This document shows positions 52,497-60,659 of a stretch of DNA of 64,000 nucleotides, one piece after another. Both the position numbers and the translations under genes were made by a program. Within the stretch, counting starts at the first letter, position 1; each line of letters opens with the position of its first letter. Source of the DNA: DATJGF01 sp035495315. GTDB lineage: Bacteria; Verrucomicrobiota; Verrucomicrobiia; Limisphaerales; UBA8199. The DNA lies in the NCBI GenBank assembly GCA_035495315.1, contig DATJGF010000121.1, forward strand, positions 1 through 64,000. The letters are read 5' to 3'. The notes under the pieces were generated by a model, which saw only the letters and a list, made by a program, of their open reading frames with translations, was not told the DNA's origin and made no database searches.

Positions 52497-52680
52497 ATAT
52501 GGGAGTCGCCTTCGAGCGGAGCCGGACGCGGAACATGACCGGCCCCAGCCCCGCATAATCGGGGTGCCACCGTTTGACCAGCTGGCGCCAGGCTCAGCGC
52601 AGCTCGGCGGAGCTAATCTCCGGACGGACCCCCAGCGGGGCGTAATAGTCGGGTTGTGAACCGGTGCGCACGGGTTTCGC
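52497..52680 (-). pseudogene. DnaJ (J-domain) remnant with an in-frame stop
   Basis: Reading leftward from about 52680, the frame gives PDYYAPLGVRPEISSAELR, then a TGA stop (52594-52596), then AWRQLVKRWHPDYAGLGP, with the diagnostic HPD motif at 52558-52566. This is a J-domain (DYYxxLGV ... HPD) in which an Arg codon (CGA) appears changed to TGA. Soon after HPD the similarity fades and the frame ends at about 52497. No start or downstream domain is left, so it is a decayed fragment. Confidence 0.75.
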
Positions 52681-52774
52681 AGCTAACGGTCCCGATCCGG
52701 AAACCGGCCCGTATGATCCTCGGTTTGCAACCAGAGCGCCATCGCCGGGTCCGCTGGATATGATCCGTTCAACA

Positions 52775-53382
52775 TCATAACTCCCAATACAATATCAAAC
52801 CGTTGCCGTCCAAATCGCGAAAACCAAACTCGCGACTCCCCCCATCCGTATTCCTCACCTGAACCTTCTCCTCCAAAACGGCCTTGTCTCGATACTCCTC
52901 AAAAAGAGCGTCCGGATCATTCACATTAATTCGCACCGCAACCTTCCCGCAGTTCCCGACTTGAATTGATCTTCATGCTGCCACTGCATGTGCAGCGACA
53001 CACCGTCGCAGCACACTGCAGCATAGTTCTCGGGATCTTGCCTGTACCGAAACTCGATCTGAAACCCGAGGCGCTCGACATAGTACCGAAGCGCTTGTCC
53101 ACATCCCGCACGTCCAGAATCGGAATCACATTGCTGAACCAGACGAATACACCTTTGATCAAAGTTCGGGAACGATTCAACTTAGGAGCTTCCTTGAAGA
53201 AGGTTTCAAAGTTCTTTCTGCGTTTTCAATTGTCCTGCCAACTCCCGCTGATTGTAGCCTGTCAACCAGCGAATAACCGCATCCACTTCTGACTTTGAAC
53301 GGCCCTTTTTTTCTGCCTTTGCAACACAATGAGGATACACGCGCGCGAAGCTCGTCGTAAAAATACGATGTTTTGTTGTCAT
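52775..53382 (-). pseudogene. Decayed DUF2200 gene run into a glyoxalase/bleomycin-resistance gene, three frameshifts
   Basis: From ATG 53382: TTKHRIFTTSFARVYPHCVA and SEVDAVIRWLTGYNQRELAG (DUF2200). A shift near 53206 gives NFETFFKEAPKLNRSRTLIK, still DUF2200. The same frame then runs straight into NVIPILDVRDVDK, the start of a glyoxalase-like domain. A second shift near 53095 gives ALRYYVERLGFQIEFRYRQD and DGVSLHMQWQHEDQF. A third near 52945 gives CGKVAVRINVNDPDALFEEY and SREFGFRDLDGNGLILYWEL to a stop at 52775. The C-terminal third of DUF2200 is missing at the join. Either true decay after a deletion, or poor local sequence quality. Confidence 0.8.
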
Positions 53383-53633
53383 GTGAATAGCAGGCTTAAC
53401 AATTCGCGGTACCGACCCGGCGGGCTCGATGCCTGGTTTGGAAGGACGCGCTGTCGTCCCGGTTAGGTGCATCTCCGTTCTTCTACCATAGATTTTTACT
53501 CTGGTACCTGGACAACTTTTCTGGAAAGTTCTGCAGCCGCAATCCACAAGTGACACGTGCCTGCTGGCTCAAGCTAATAACAGGTCTCCTTCCCCCTTCC
53601 AGTGGACTCCCGAGAGGCGGCCGAGCCGGGCAA

Positions 53634-54578
53634 CTAACGTTCCTCCGTCGGTCGCTGACCAGAGCGCTTGTGCCATTGTTCTTTTAGAAAGGTGAGAACC
53701 GCAGCGTGAAAGGTCGGCTGGTACGGCGTTGAATGATGGTCACCTTCGCACTGGGCAAACCGGGCAGACGGTATTGCCTTCAACAGTTTCTCCACCTTCT
53801 GATTGGCAGCGTCCGAGCGGCCGTTCACAACCAGAACCGGAACGCGAATCTGCCTTAAACCTTCCTCAGACCAGTGGGGTGCGACGGCGCCGCGAATGAC
53901 GGCCGCCAGAACTTTGGGATCCGCATTGGTCGCGCGGGCTGCCAGCAGGCTGGCGGAGGCCAGGTGCCCTGGAATGACTTCGCCTTGTTCCAGAATTCTA
54001 GCGCCTTCTTCGGCCCAAATTCGGTGGGTCAGGGGTCGCGGAACCCAGTCAGGTACTGGCCAGTTCTTTGGAAATTCCAAAACCGTGTCTTGCATCACAT
54101 AATCTCCTACGCCGGCGAGAATCGCCGATTTGACTTCCGACGGAGCTAGCATTAGCAAGCCCGCCGCGGTTCCTGTCCCCATTGAGAACCCAACTATATC
54201 AGCCGAATCCAGGTGAAGATGGCGAATCAACGCCATGACATCCCGGGCCATTGCCGCGTTCTCATACGCACTTTGATTCCGGGGTTTGTCGGAATTGCCG
54301 AAACCACGCATGTCCGGCACTACCACTCGGGCGCAGGTTGCCAGGGCGTCGACTAATCCACCTCTCCCGGCCAGCGGCGGGTCAGGAAGCGGCGGTGCCG
54401 CGCCAAACACCTCTTGAAACATTTTCTGCCGTTTCGCAAGGAGCGGCTCGATTCGCTCAAAATTTCCGAATTGGCCCAGCCCATCAACGGCAAAGCCGTG
54501 GAGGAGGACAACGGCGGGGCCGCTGCCCTGGTCAACATAGGCTATTTTCACCCCATCGAAACTCGTGAAGGTTTTCAT
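53634..54578 (-). CDS. Alpha/beta hydrolase
   Basis: A 314-residue cytoplasmic hydrolase: FTSFDGVKIAYVDQGSGPAV, LLHGFAVDGLGQFGNFE, VVVPDMRGFGNSDKPRNQSA, nucleophile Ser in DSADIVGFSMGTGTAAGLL, acid in VLVVNGRSDAANQKVEKL, and His in FAQCEGDHHSTPYQPTFHAA. The triad looks complete. An insert after residue 55 (APPLPDPPLAGRGGLVDA) resembles a repeat-encoded 'PPLAGRGG' word. The start is ATG 54578, or a GTG three codons upstream. Substrate unknown. Confidence 0.88.
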   Translation of the reverse strand: MKTFTSFDGVKIAYVDQGSGPAVVLLHGFAVDGLGQFGNFERIEPLLAKRQKMFQEVFGAAPPLPDPPLAGRGGLVDALATCARVVVPDMRGFGNSDKPRNQSAYENAAMARDVMALIRHLHLDSADIVGFSMGTGTAAGLLMLAPSEVKSAILAGVGDYVMQDTVLEFPKNWPVPDWVPRPLTHRIWAEEGARILEQGEVIPGHLASASLLAARATNADPKVLAAVIRGAVAPHWSEEGLRQIRVPVLVVNGRSDAANQKVEKLLKAIPSARFAQCEGDHHSTPYQPTFHAAVLTFLKEQWHKRSGQRPTEER

Positions 54579-54686
54579 CGCTCCCACTGGTCCATCACCA
54601 TATCAGGCACGATTCTCGTGTCTCGTTCGAATCAAACTGCGCACACGTCGGCACGTGCCTTGCAGCAATAAGGCTAGGGCTCATCA

Positions 54687-54995
54687 TCATCGCCTCCCGA
54701 AAAGTATCCAGGACCACTTTCGCTTTGGGCGCACGGGTATCCCTAAGCGATCAAACAACTCGTCGCTTCCGCCACGAGCGATGGCCTGTTCCGCCGCTCC
54801 TTTCTCAGCCCGCGTCCAGACAGTGCCACACTCGACGCACAAGAACCCCTCTGGGTCCACATCCACCGAGGGGCCGAGCGTGCGCCAGAATCTTCTTTCT
54901 TGGGAGCGAAACCGGAATTCTACCGGACCGCCCGCCCACCCAATTCTTCCCTGAACAATCCTGTCACTGTCACAAGCTGGACATTTCATCTCCAT
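54687..54995 (-). CDS. Small zinc-ribbon-like protein
   Basis: A 102-residue protein with two Cys pairs typical of a zinc ribbon: KCPACDSDRIVQG at the N-terminus and FLCVECGTVWTRAE at about residue 52. The C-terminus is basic (IPVRPKRKWSWILFGRR). A family is not recognised. The pattern is of small proteins annotated as hypothetical, possibly binding nucleic acid or another protein. Confidence 0.65.
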   Translation of the reverse strand: MEMKCPACDSDRIVQGRIGWAGGPVEFRFRSQERRFWRTLGPSVDVDPEGFLCVECGTVWTRAEKGAAEQAIARGGSDELFDRLGIPVRPKRKWSWILFGRR

Positions 54996-55356
54996 GGTCG
55001 TGCGGCTCTAAGGATTACCACCAACAAAACCGGTGCAACTGACGTTCAGCATGCCAACGAGCCGTCGTCGCCGGTTTCGTTGAAGCGGGATAGTTCGACA
55101 TAGCATCGAGCTTACCTATTGGATTTTCTAAAGCCACCAGCCTGCTCCGGCGGGCTTCCGCCAAAACTGCCATAGACTGATGGCCCTTACGTTCGTTAGC
55201 GCCAATGAGCGCGAACACTTCCAGATCCGATTTTGCCAGTCGTTCTGTGCACTTTGGCCCAACACTCATTGATCCATCAACTCTATTTCCGTTTCTGACT
55301 AAAACGCACTTTTATTTCAAGGCCACGGCGTTTCTACTTCGGCCTCCCCGCTTTGC
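54996..55356. other. Intergenic region, no convincing gene
   Basis: A 361-base gap upstream of the zinc-ribbon gene and downstream of the CheA hybrid. A minus-strand frame at 55015-55269 has neither a Shine-Dalgarno nor a recognisable domain and is not called. No repeat was recognised. Confidence 0.45.
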
Positions 55357-57951
55357 CTAGGCCTGCTTTGCCTCCCCGATCAAATCCACTACCGCTTGAA
55401 GCAGCGCGTCGTCGTGGAAACTCGCTTTAGTCAGATAATAATCGGCACCAGCTCCGAGTCCACGCAAGCGATCTTCCTCGCGATCTTTGTAGGAAATCAG
55501 CAGCACTGGAATATTTCGAAATTGGGCGTCCTGTTTAATGCGTGTGGTCAGTGCGATGCCATCGAGACCCGGCATGTCGATATCCGTGATGACCAGGTCG
55601 TAATTTCCCGAGCGGAGGGCATTCCAGGCCTCGAACCCGTTGCTCGCGACGTCGGTTTCATAGCCGCAGCTGCTGAGCAACTGGCGTTCCAGTTCGCGCA
55701 CACTGAGGGAGTCATCAACCGCCAATATTCGTTTGCGGCGCCAACTTGATACTTGCCGCGCGGCGGCATGCAGGTCCGCCAAGCCACAGGCATCCAGCCG
55801 CGTTTCAATCGAGCGCAGCGTCTGCTCGACATCGAGGATCAAAACCGGGCTCCCATCTTCCATCAGGGCTGCGGCGCTGATATCCTGGACTTTGCCCAGG
55901 CGCGGGTCGAGCGCCTGAACGACCAACTCACGCTCGTTGAGAAAGCGTTCGACGACCAGTCCATATCGGGCAGAGCGGTCGCCCAGGACCACGATTGAGA
56001 GCTCTCCGCCATCAGCTTGAGCGATCCCGGTCCCGAGCACCTGGTTGGCATTAATGAGCGCAATCGGTTCGTCTCGCAGCAAAAAGGTCTGGCGGCCCTC
56101 GAGCATCTGGACACTGGAGCGTGGCAGTTTCAGGGCTCGCGAGATCTGGTTGAGAGGAATGGCGTAAGGTTCTCCAGCGATGTCCACCAGCAGTGCGCGG
56201 AGGACCGAAAGCGTGAGCGGCAATTGCAGCTGCACTCGCAAGCCGCGGCCTGGCTGGTTTTGGATACGAATCGAGCCACGCAGGCTCTTGATCATGTTCT
56301 TGACCACATCCAGACCGAAACCACGCCCGGAGATCTCGGTAACAGTTTCCCGCAGGGTGAAGCCAGGAAGGAACAGGAATTCCATCAACTCAGCCTCAGT
56401 CAGTTTGTTGGCGTGGGTCGCGCTAATGATCCCCTTGTCAACAATCACACGCCGAACCGATTCGAGGTCGACACCGGCGCCGTCATCCCAAACAACGACC
56501 AGGAGCACTCCTGCGCTGTGCCGCGCCTCAAGTGTCACCGTGCACTCGACTGGTTTGCCCACGCCACGCCGAACTTCGGGAGCCTCGCAACCATGGTCGA
56601 CCGCGTTGCGCAGCAGGTGCGCTAGCGGGGTTTCCAGCCGTTCGAGGATATCGCGATCCACTTGCGTATCCTCCCCGGAGATGTCGAGTTTGACCTCTTT
56701 CCCCAAAGAGCGCGCCAGGTCGCGGACCATGCGTGGGAAACGGCGGACCCCTTCGCTGAATGGCCGCATGCGGGTGCGCAGCACCTCCAGATAGAGCCGC
56801 TGCGCCAGATGCGCCGACCGCCGGTCAAACTTATCCAGCTCCTGAATGCGGTCTGTGAGGAATTGCTGTGTTTCGGCGACATGTTGAGCCAGCTGGGCAA
56901 AATAGGCGTGTGTGCGCTCGGATTGAAGCGAGCTGTCCCATGAATTGCGCAACTGCTCAATCTGTTGCGCGAGTTCGGCCTGCCCGCGTTTGAGGCGCTG
57001 CAGCGAATCGGCAAAAGGCCTCAACCAACGCGTCTCGACCAGCGACTCACCCGCCAATCCGAGCAGGCGATTCAGATTTTCGGCTCCGAGACGCAACACC
57101 CTCTCAGCCGGCTCAGCGTTTCGGATGGCGAGCGCCTCTCCAGCGCCCTCTATCGGCGCGGGTTCCCGCGGAGTTGGCAGCAAGGGGCGCCTGGGCACGG
57201 AAGCGGTCGCCGCAGTTTCTTCCAACTGAAAGTTAGGATCAGATGCCGGTTCAACTCGCTCGGTCGCGGCGGCAGAACCGGGTTCCGGCGGCGCAGTCGC
57301 AGGTTCTGTCGGCACCGGCTTGGGACGTCGAGGTTTGGCGGCCCAAGTGGGTGCCGCTGCCGATTTGTCAGCAAAAGCTTTTATGAAATCTGAAAGGGAG
57401 AAGAAGAACGATTGGATTTCGGCTGAAAATTCTGTTTCCCAGGAATTAAGATTTGCCTCCGAGCGAGGACCCAGATTGGCCAGCAGATCCACACCCCGCA
57501 AGAGAAGGTCGATTTGAGGGCGGCTCAGCACAAATTGATCACGGCGCACCGCGACAAAGCAGTCTTCCAATGCATGGGCGACCCGCACCGCCGCCTGGAG
57601 ATTCACAATGCGCGCCGCTCCCTTAATCGAGTGGGCGGCCCGCATAAGTGACTCAAATTGGGCAGTGGAGCCCGGCCGACGTTCGAGCAGGGCTGAAAAA
57701 TTGGCCTGGTCGCGTGGTCCGCGTTGGTGGGCAAAATCCTCGGTGCGTTGACGTCGGTAGCCATCCGGCAATGCGCGATTGAGCAGTTGCAAGCCGGCGG
57801 CCGAATGAACCGGACAATTATGGCAATGAATGTAGGTGCGAAGCTCGGGACACGAGCTGTCGCCAAAAACGCCAATTTCACTCCAGCACTGATGAGGGTC
57901 ATCCGGAGCCGGTGAATCCGGTTTATTGTTTTTGGCGATCGATTGCATCAC
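55357..57951 (-). CDS. CheA-type hybrid kinase with receiver (WspE-like), carrying a WspD-like N-terminus
   Basis: An 864-residue protein. Residues about 21-75 (CWSEIGVFGDSSCPELRTYI, HCHNCPVHSAAGLQLLNRAL, PDGY) match the Cys-rich N-terminus typical of WspD-type CheW proteins. From about residue 85 it is WspE-like: P1 with the phospho-His in LMRAAHSIKGAARIVNL (about 107), dimerisation and HATPase (HLLRNAVDHGCEAPEVRRG, WDDGAGVDLESVRR, GRGFGLDVVKNMIKSLRGSI), P5/CheW-like, and a C-terminal receiver (ILAVDDSLSVRELERQLL, Asp in LVITDIDMPGLDG, Lys in YYLTKAS). The WspD CheW domain is absent. The start GTG 57951 overlaps the upstream CheW gene by four bases. The kinase is likely active; its N-terminal fusion is unusual. 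Confidence 0.92.
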   Translation of the reverse strand: MMQSIAKNNKPDSPAPDDPHQCWSEIGVFGDSSCPELRTYIHCHNCPVHSAAGLQLLNRALPDGYRRQRTEDFAHQRGPRDQANFSALLERRPGSTAQFESLMRAAHSIKGAARIVNLQAAVRVAHALEDCFVAVRRDQFVLSRPQIDLLLRGVDLLANLGPRSEANLNSWETEFSAEIQSFFFSLSDFIKAFADKSAAAPTWAAKPRRPKPVPTEPATAPPEPGSAAATERVEPASDPNFQLEETAATASVPRRPLLPTPREPAPIEGAGEALAIRNAEPAERVLRLGAENLNRLLGLAGESLVETRWLRPFADSLQRLKRGQAELAQQIEQLRNSWDSSLQSERTHAYFAQLAQHVAETQQFLTDRIQELDKFDRRSAHLAQRLYLEVLRTRMRPFSEGVRRFPRMVRDLARSLGKEVKLDISGEDTQVDRDILERLETPLAHLLRNAVDHGCEAPEVRRGVGKPVECTVTLEARHSAGVLLVVVWDDGAGVDLESVRRVIVDKGIISATHANKLTEAELMEFLFLPGFTLRETVTEISGRGFGLDVVKNMIKSLRGSIRIQNQPGRGLRVQLQLPLTLSVLRALLVDIAGEPYAIPLNQISRALKLPRSSVQMLEGRQTFLLRDEPIALINANQVLGTGIAQADGGELSIVVLGDRSARYGLVVERFLNERELVVQALDPRLGKVQDISAAALMEDGSPVLILDVEQTLRSIETRLDACGLADLHAAARQVSSWRRKRILAVDDSLSVRELERQLLSSCGYETDVASNGFEAWNALRSGNYDLVITDIDMPGLDGIALTTRIKQDAQFRNIPVLLISYKDREEDRLRGLGAGADYYLTKASFHDDALLQAVVDLIGEAKQA

Positions 57952-58415
57952 GGGGTGTGAGCCATCGTTTCGGAAAACAACAGGTCGCGCACGGGCTCAG
58001 AGAGCAACCGTTGCTCATGGAGCCACTGGATCGGGCCGGCACTATCCATGAGGATTGGGCCAAGGTAAGGTGCCGCGCCGATTTTTACACCGGCGTCCAT
58101 AAAGGCATTGGCATCTAAACGCACCATCTCGGTGGCGTACTCGGCGACCAGTCCTAACAGCCGGTTGCGCCCCACTGCATCGGGATGATGGACGATGATG
58201 ATACGCGTGCTGAGACGTTCAGCAGCGCCACACCCGAGAGTCAATTCGCAGAGATCAACCGCTGGCACCGGTTGTCCACGATAATTGAAAATCCCGGCGA
58301 CGCCTTTCGGCGCCTGGGGCAAGCGCTTGAGATCCAGCAATGGCACAACCTCTACCACCCGTCGTGCGTCCAACGCATAGCGATCGTTTCCGAGATGGAA
58401 TAGTAGAAAGAGCAT
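57948..58415 (-). CDS. CheW-like adaptor (WspB-like)
   Basis: A 155-residue CheW-domain protein: LFHLGNDRYALDARRVVEVV, LDLKRLPQAPKGVAGIFNYR, GQPVPAVDLCELTLG, RIIIVHHPDAVGRNRLLGLV, and a C-terminal AGPIQWLHEQRLLSEPVRDL. It couples receptor to CheA kinase. A good Shine-Dalgarno (gggaggat) lies upstream of ATG 58415. It sits between the receptor gene (36-base gap) and the CheA hybrid (four-base overlap), the WspA-WspB order, but the WspC (CheR) gene that normally follows WspB is missing. Confidence 0.9.
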   Translation of the reverse strand: MLFLLFHLGNDRYALDARRVVEVVPLLDLKRLPQAPKGVAGIFNYRGQPVPAVDLCELTLGCGAAERLSTRIIIVHHPDAVGRNRLLGLVAEYATEMVRLDANAFMDAGVKIGAAPYLGPILMDSAGPIQWLHEQRLLSEPVRDLLFSETMAHTP

Positions 58416-58451
58416 ATTTACCCGATCCTCCCGCTGTCGCGTGAAGCCGAT

Positions 58452-60102
58452 CTACATACCGATAGGCGAGCCATTTGCAGTGGGATCCAAGTTTTCCATG
58501 GATCCAAGCTTGAAACGGGCAACGCTGCTGCGCAGGCCGCGGGCGGCGCCATTGAGCTGCTCGATGGCGAGGTTGGATTGCCGCAAGGATTCGGCGGTTT
58601 GTTGCGCGGCTTCGCTCAACTGGATGAGCGTATCGCTAATTTGGCGAGCACCGGAGGACTGAGCATGCATGCCATCGTGCACCATCTGGAACCGGGGTGT
58701 GAGGGTCTGCACGTGCTGAATTATTTGCGCGAACTGAGCGCTCACCTGGCGCACTTCCTCAACGCCGCGACGGATCTCTTCGGAAAATTTGTCCATCCCC
58801 ATCACGCCGGCCGCGACCGCCGACTGCATTTCCTTGACCATTTTCTCAATATCGTAAGTGGCGACGGCCGTCTGGTCGGCCAGACGGCGGATTTCCATCG
58901 CGACGACGGCGAAGCCGAGCCCGTACTCGCCCGCTTTCTCCGCTTCGATGGCTGCATTGAGCGAGAGCAGATTGGTCTGATCGGCCACCTTGGTGATGGT
59001 GGTCACTACCGAATTAATATTGGTCGTCTTTTCACTAAGCACAGCCAGCTTGGCCGTTACCGCGCCGGAGGCTTCGATAATCTGGCGCATCGTATTTTCC
59101 ATGCGACTAATCGAGGTCTGGCCGCTCCCGGCTAAATGCGTGGTTTGTTCAGCGACCGAATTTACTTCGTTCATCGTTTTGACCAACTCCTGTGAGGTCA
59201 GCGAGATTTGCCGTGAAGTGGCCCCAATCTGCGCGGCGGTCGCGGCAATCTCATGGGCGGTCTCCTGTTGCTCTTTGGCGGTGCCGGCAATTTGAGTCGC
59301 GGTGGTATTAACCTGGCTGCCTGAATTCTGCACCTGGCCGACAAAATTGGAGAGCTCCTCGGCAAGGTGGTTTAGCCCCTGGCCCACCAGGCCAAATTCA
59401 TCCTTTCGGTCCAACGCCAAACGATGGGTAAAGTCGCCTTCGCGCATGCGTTCCATGACCGACATCAGGCGATGTAGTGGCTCGGCTATTTGCGAAGACT
59501 GGAACCGACCGATCAGCAGATGCGCCGCAAATATAAGAATCAGGCCCGTCAGACCCACAATTGAGATCGTTTGCGATCGAAAGGAAAGCGCCCCGTTAAC
59601 CTTTTCAATCTGATGCGCCAGGTCACGAAAGAGTTGGTCGCGTTGCCGAGCCAACGCCGGGTGGTTTGCGTTCAAATAGGTCGGCGCATTGGCAGCATCG
59701 CTCTCCGCCATTTGCAGCGCGCGAATCTGAAAAGAACCAAAACTTCCGGCCCCTCCCCAGAACAAATCCTTCGAGTTCGTTGACCGTGCCCAGCAACTCT
59801 GGAAAGCCGCTAAAATTATTGCGTATGAAATCCAATCTGGATTTGAGATCGGTAGCGGCATCATGCTGGTGCTTCTTCTCCAGTTCGCTTTTGGGATCCA
59901 AAGTCAACGCCCGAAGTGTCTCGCTGAGCGACAAAACGTCGTAATAGATTCCATCTCTAGCCCCGGTCAGTTGGTCGGCCAATTGCGTGGCGGACGAACG
60001 GGCCTTTTGGATCCAGAGGGCAAGTCCGACGCCGACTAATAGCAGCATCGTAAGCAACACGAGGATGGTGTTGAGGCGCTGGCGGATCGTCGCTAGTTTC
60101 AT
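58452..60102 (-). pseudogene. Methyl-accepting chemotaxis-type receptor (WspA-like), frameshifted
   Basis: From ATG 60102 one frame gives a first helix (LNTILVLLTMLLLVGVGLAL) and a periplasmic four-helix region (DQLTGARDGIYYDVLSLSET to ELLGTVNELEGFVLG). The reading then shifts near 59742-59760, a G/C-rich run, into IRALQMAESDAANAPTYLNA, the second helix (ISIVGLTGLILIFAAHLLIG), HAMP (RMREGDFTHRLALDRKDEFG), and a signalling domain with the hairpin tip ADQTNLLSLNAAIEAEKAGE and AVVAMEIRRLADQTAVATYD, which is WspA-like. It ends at 58452. One indel separates the halves, so this is either a sequencing/assembly error in a functional gene or a recent mutation. First gene of the Wsp-like operon. Confidence 0.85.
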
Positions 60103-60312
60103 GGATTATGCCTCACGTATTCGGAGGCTACTCCTTGGCTTGCCATCAAACAGGCCTGGATATCCCCAGGAAGAGAGGTCTTTCGAATGGTATACCGCCA
60201 CCTGCCCTGGGTCCCTAGTCGGTTTCGGCACAACATCCATCGCCGTGATCGATGTTCTTATGAGCGGCGATTAAGGATAACTTATCCGCTAAAAACAAGG
60301 AACTTCTGAGGC

Positions 60313-60525
60313 CTATTTCCTCAAGAACCAAAGGATTATCGATAGGATCAGACTCAGCAAAATGCAGGTCACAATCGGAAAATAAAAACTGAAATTTCCC
60401 CTGCTATAATGGATATCTCCCGGCAAGCGCCCTAACCAGCCTTTGCCCAGGCCCGACCAAAGCAACAGGCCGATACCAGCGACGACCAAACCAATTATCA
60501 CCAGGAACTTTCCCAAGTCGTTCAT
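60313..60525 (-). CDS. DUF2905 membrane protein
   Basis: A 70-residue protein of the small DUF2905 family: NDLGKFLVIIGLVVAGIGLL, GLGKGWLGRLPGDIHYSRGN, FSFYFPIVTCILLSLILSII. Two helices flank the conserved LGRLPGDI segment. Function unknown, widespread in bacteria. The 210-base gap to the receptor gene at 60102 shows no other feature. Confidence 0.9.
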   Translation of the reverse strand: MNDLGKFLVIIGLVVAGIGLLLWSGLGKGWLGRLPGDIHYSRGNFSFYFPIVTCILLSLILSIILWFLRK

Positions 60526-60659
60526 GACTGATGGATCCTACCGCACAACCGAAAGGAAGCCTAGTCGCGTGCAGGCAAACCCGAATCAATTACCCTCGCC
60601 GCTGATTCGGTCTACCGTTTGCCGTTTCGCTCTTTGGATTTCGCCCTTCGGGTTTCAGG

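Noticed and set aside
55015..55269. An 84-codon minus-strand frame beginning MSVGPKCTERLAKSD
   Set aside because: No Shine-Dalgarno and no recognised family. Kept as intergenic because support is too weak.
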